Source: Dacryopinax spathularia (taxonomy: Eukaryota; Basidiomycota; Dacrymycetes; Dacrymycetales; Dacrymycetaceae). Taken from it: a DNA stretch of 64,000 bases. The notes under the pieces were generated by a model that was not told the DNA's origin, searched no databases, and saw only the letters and a program-made list of their open reading frames with translations. Of the stretch, positions 62,518 through 64,000 are shown piece after piece. A program made the position numbers and the translations under genes. Positions within the stretch are counted from its first letter, which is position 1. Each line of letters opens with the position of its first letter. The stretch lies in contig JBBPFI010000007.1 in assembly GCA_037974965.1 (NCBI GenBank), forward strand, positions 868,001 to 932,000. The letters run 5' to 3'.

Positions 62518-64000
62518 CTAGAGCTCCGCCTTAACCTTCCCCGCCGCCTCCACAACCTTCTCACTAGCCGCCGCCGCCGCCTCGCTCACAGTACTAGCCG
62601 CAGCCTTGGCGCCCTCCGACCCCTGGTTAAAGATATGTTGGGCCTCGTCTGCCGCTGCGCTCGCTTGTTCTTCGAGGAAAGCAGCGAGGATGTTCGCTTT
62701 CCGCTGGATCTCGTCGAGCTTTTGGGGGGCGAGGGTCTTTTTCTGGAGGATGGAGGCGAGGCTGAAGATATATCAGCATGCATTCTCTTGGTCGCTCGAG
62801 AGGTGGAGAAACAGAAGAGGGGAAGTGGATTGGACGGGAAGGGAGGGGAAGAGAGAGAAGAAAGGAAAGCAAGGTAGAGGAAGGGGAAGGAGAAGCGGAC
62901 GAGGAAGGGAAAGCAAGGGAAAGACGTACCGCGCACTCTCCTTCTGCAGCCAGTCGGCGGATTCGGTCATCTTCTTCATCGCTCGCAAGTAGTAATCCCC
63001 GCTCGTCTTCTCCGCTAGCTGGAGCGCGGCCGCCGCTGCGGTCGCTTCCTTCAGGAGCGTCTCCCTGTCCGGTACGGAGGCGTAGAACTTGGCTGCGATC
63101 GTGTCGAGCGAGGGTATGCGGCCGGCCTATCCCACACTCTCATAAGTCCACTGCCATCAGAGTAGGAAGGCGCAGAGGAAGAACATACGAGATTGTTGAG
63201 CACCCCTCCCACAGACCGGAACGTCCCACACCTCTCATTCAAAAAGTCCACAAACTGCTGCTCGCCCCTCCCGCCCATATAGTCCTCCGCCACTTTCTCC
63301 GACGAGCCACGGGGGAAGAACTTGATGGTCGGGTACGAGTTGATGTTGTATCGGCTTGCGATGGGCTTGTTGGGCGCTGCGTCGGCGTCGAATTCTGCGA
63401 TTATGCAGCTGGGCTCGTTGGAGAAGTCTTGCGCTACTTTCTCGAGCGTGGGCTTGAGGTTCTTGCAGTGGCCGCTGCGCATACAACGTGTGAGCCGACG
63501 CCAGGAGAGAGCGGAGAGGAGAGGAGAGGAGACGGCAGGCGGGAGAGGAGGGACGGAGGGCCGGAGGAGGGAGAGGAAAAGGGAAAGGGAAAGGGAGAGG
63601 AGGAAAGGGACGTACCACCAAGGAGCAGTAAACGCGACCAGCACGTCCTTCGAAGGGTCCATAACGACCTCGTCAAAATCATGCGACTGGAGCATCTTCC
63701 TCGTCGGCGGAGGCGGGCCCTTAGCCTTCACACCCGACTTGGCTTCGACGCTACATATCCCCACACATCAGCTTCTACCCAGCGGTCGGCGCGACGAGTA
63801 GAAAGAGGCGTACAAGGAAATCAAAGCGTCCAGGTCTCGCTGACCTTCATACGGCTCCGGCTCCAAAGATCCAGCAGGGAACCATTTCAGCGCTGTCCAC
63901 AACCACGGCTTAGTAATCCCATTCCCTCTCATCGCTGAGAAATGGAGAGAACGTACTGGGAAACCCGGTCACCCCGAACCTTTGCCCAGCTTCTTTCCCT
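62518..64000 (-). CDS. ERp38-type protein disulfide isomerase, 5' end outside the window
   Basis: ER-lumen oxidoreductase with thioredoxin domains and a C-terminal helical ERp29-like domain. Seen from the right edge: the end of the first thioredoxin domain (GVTGFPTLKWFPAGS), a linker, the second thioredoxin domain (MDPSKDVLVAFTAPW, then CGHC formed across an intron, and INSYPTIKFFPRGSSE), and the ERp29 C-terminal region (SLDTIAAKFYAS, YYLRAMKKM, LDEIQRKANILAAFL) ending in an Ala/Glu/Lys-rich helix with KAEL. The stop is the TAG at 62518-62520. No KDEL-type signal is seen at the end; KAEL is a weak variant at best. Two introns are purine-rich on the plus strand (about 62780-62930 and 63480-63615). 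The start lies beyond 64000. Confidence 0.85.

Noticed and set aside
62778-63938. 386-codon plus-strand open frame
   Set aside because: It is the complement of the ERp38 gene and of its purine-rich introns; the translation is low-complexity Arg/Glu/Gly and Ser.

Overview
This window looks like nuclear DNA of a filamentous or yeast-like basidiomycete, most likely Agaricomycotina. Genes are dense, coding DNA is about 50-60% GC, almost every gene is cut by several 45-70 bp GT-AG introns, and the gene set is that of a basidiomycete nucleus: Mediator subunit, RNase H2, ALG12, TDP1, YANK kinase, GH31. I cannot name the genus. All exon borders were read by eye from splice signals, reading-frame continuity and family motifs.

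Left part (1-15 kb): a gene-poor first 3.2 kb, an arylamine N-acetyltransferase (NAT1), the replication clamp-loader subunit CTF8, a Ser/Pro-rich protein of unknown role, a tyrosyl-DNA phosphodiesterase with an N-terminal ubiquitin-interacting-like motif, the glutamate-cysteine ligase modifier subunit, and the first of three tandem sugar-porter genes.

Middle (15-31 kb): the second sugar porter is split inside its fifth exon by a 9.8 kb Ty3/gypsy-type LTR retrotransposon. Its LTRs differ at one of 365 positions and it is bounded by a 4 bp target duplication, so the insertion is young. The element also carries an antisense, cysteine-rich coding region besides gag-pro and pol. The third, intact sugar porter follows, then a second arylamine N-acetyltransferase (NAT2) transcribed divergently from it.

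Right part (31-64 kb): an ABCC full transporter with many introns, a RAD51D-like recombinase paralogue, ALG12, a YANK/STK32-type AGC kinase, a secreted GH31 alpha-glucosidase, RNase H2 catalytic subunit, a wax-synthase-type O-acyltransferase, TAN1, MED22, a small complex-I-like membrane protein, a disordered basic protein, a YIPF6/Yip4 Golgi protein, and the 3' part of an ERp38-type disulfide isomerase that runs off the right edge.

Functional links: NAT1, NAT2, the GCL modifier (glutathione synthesis), the ABCC pump (a family that often exports glutathione conjugates) and three transporters lie within 36 kb and could form a loose xenobiotic/metabolite-handling neighbourhood. This is inference; housekeeping genes are mixed in. 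TDP1, the RAD51D-like protein, CTF8 and RNase H2A are unrelated genome-maintenance genes. Several gene pairs share short divergent promoters.
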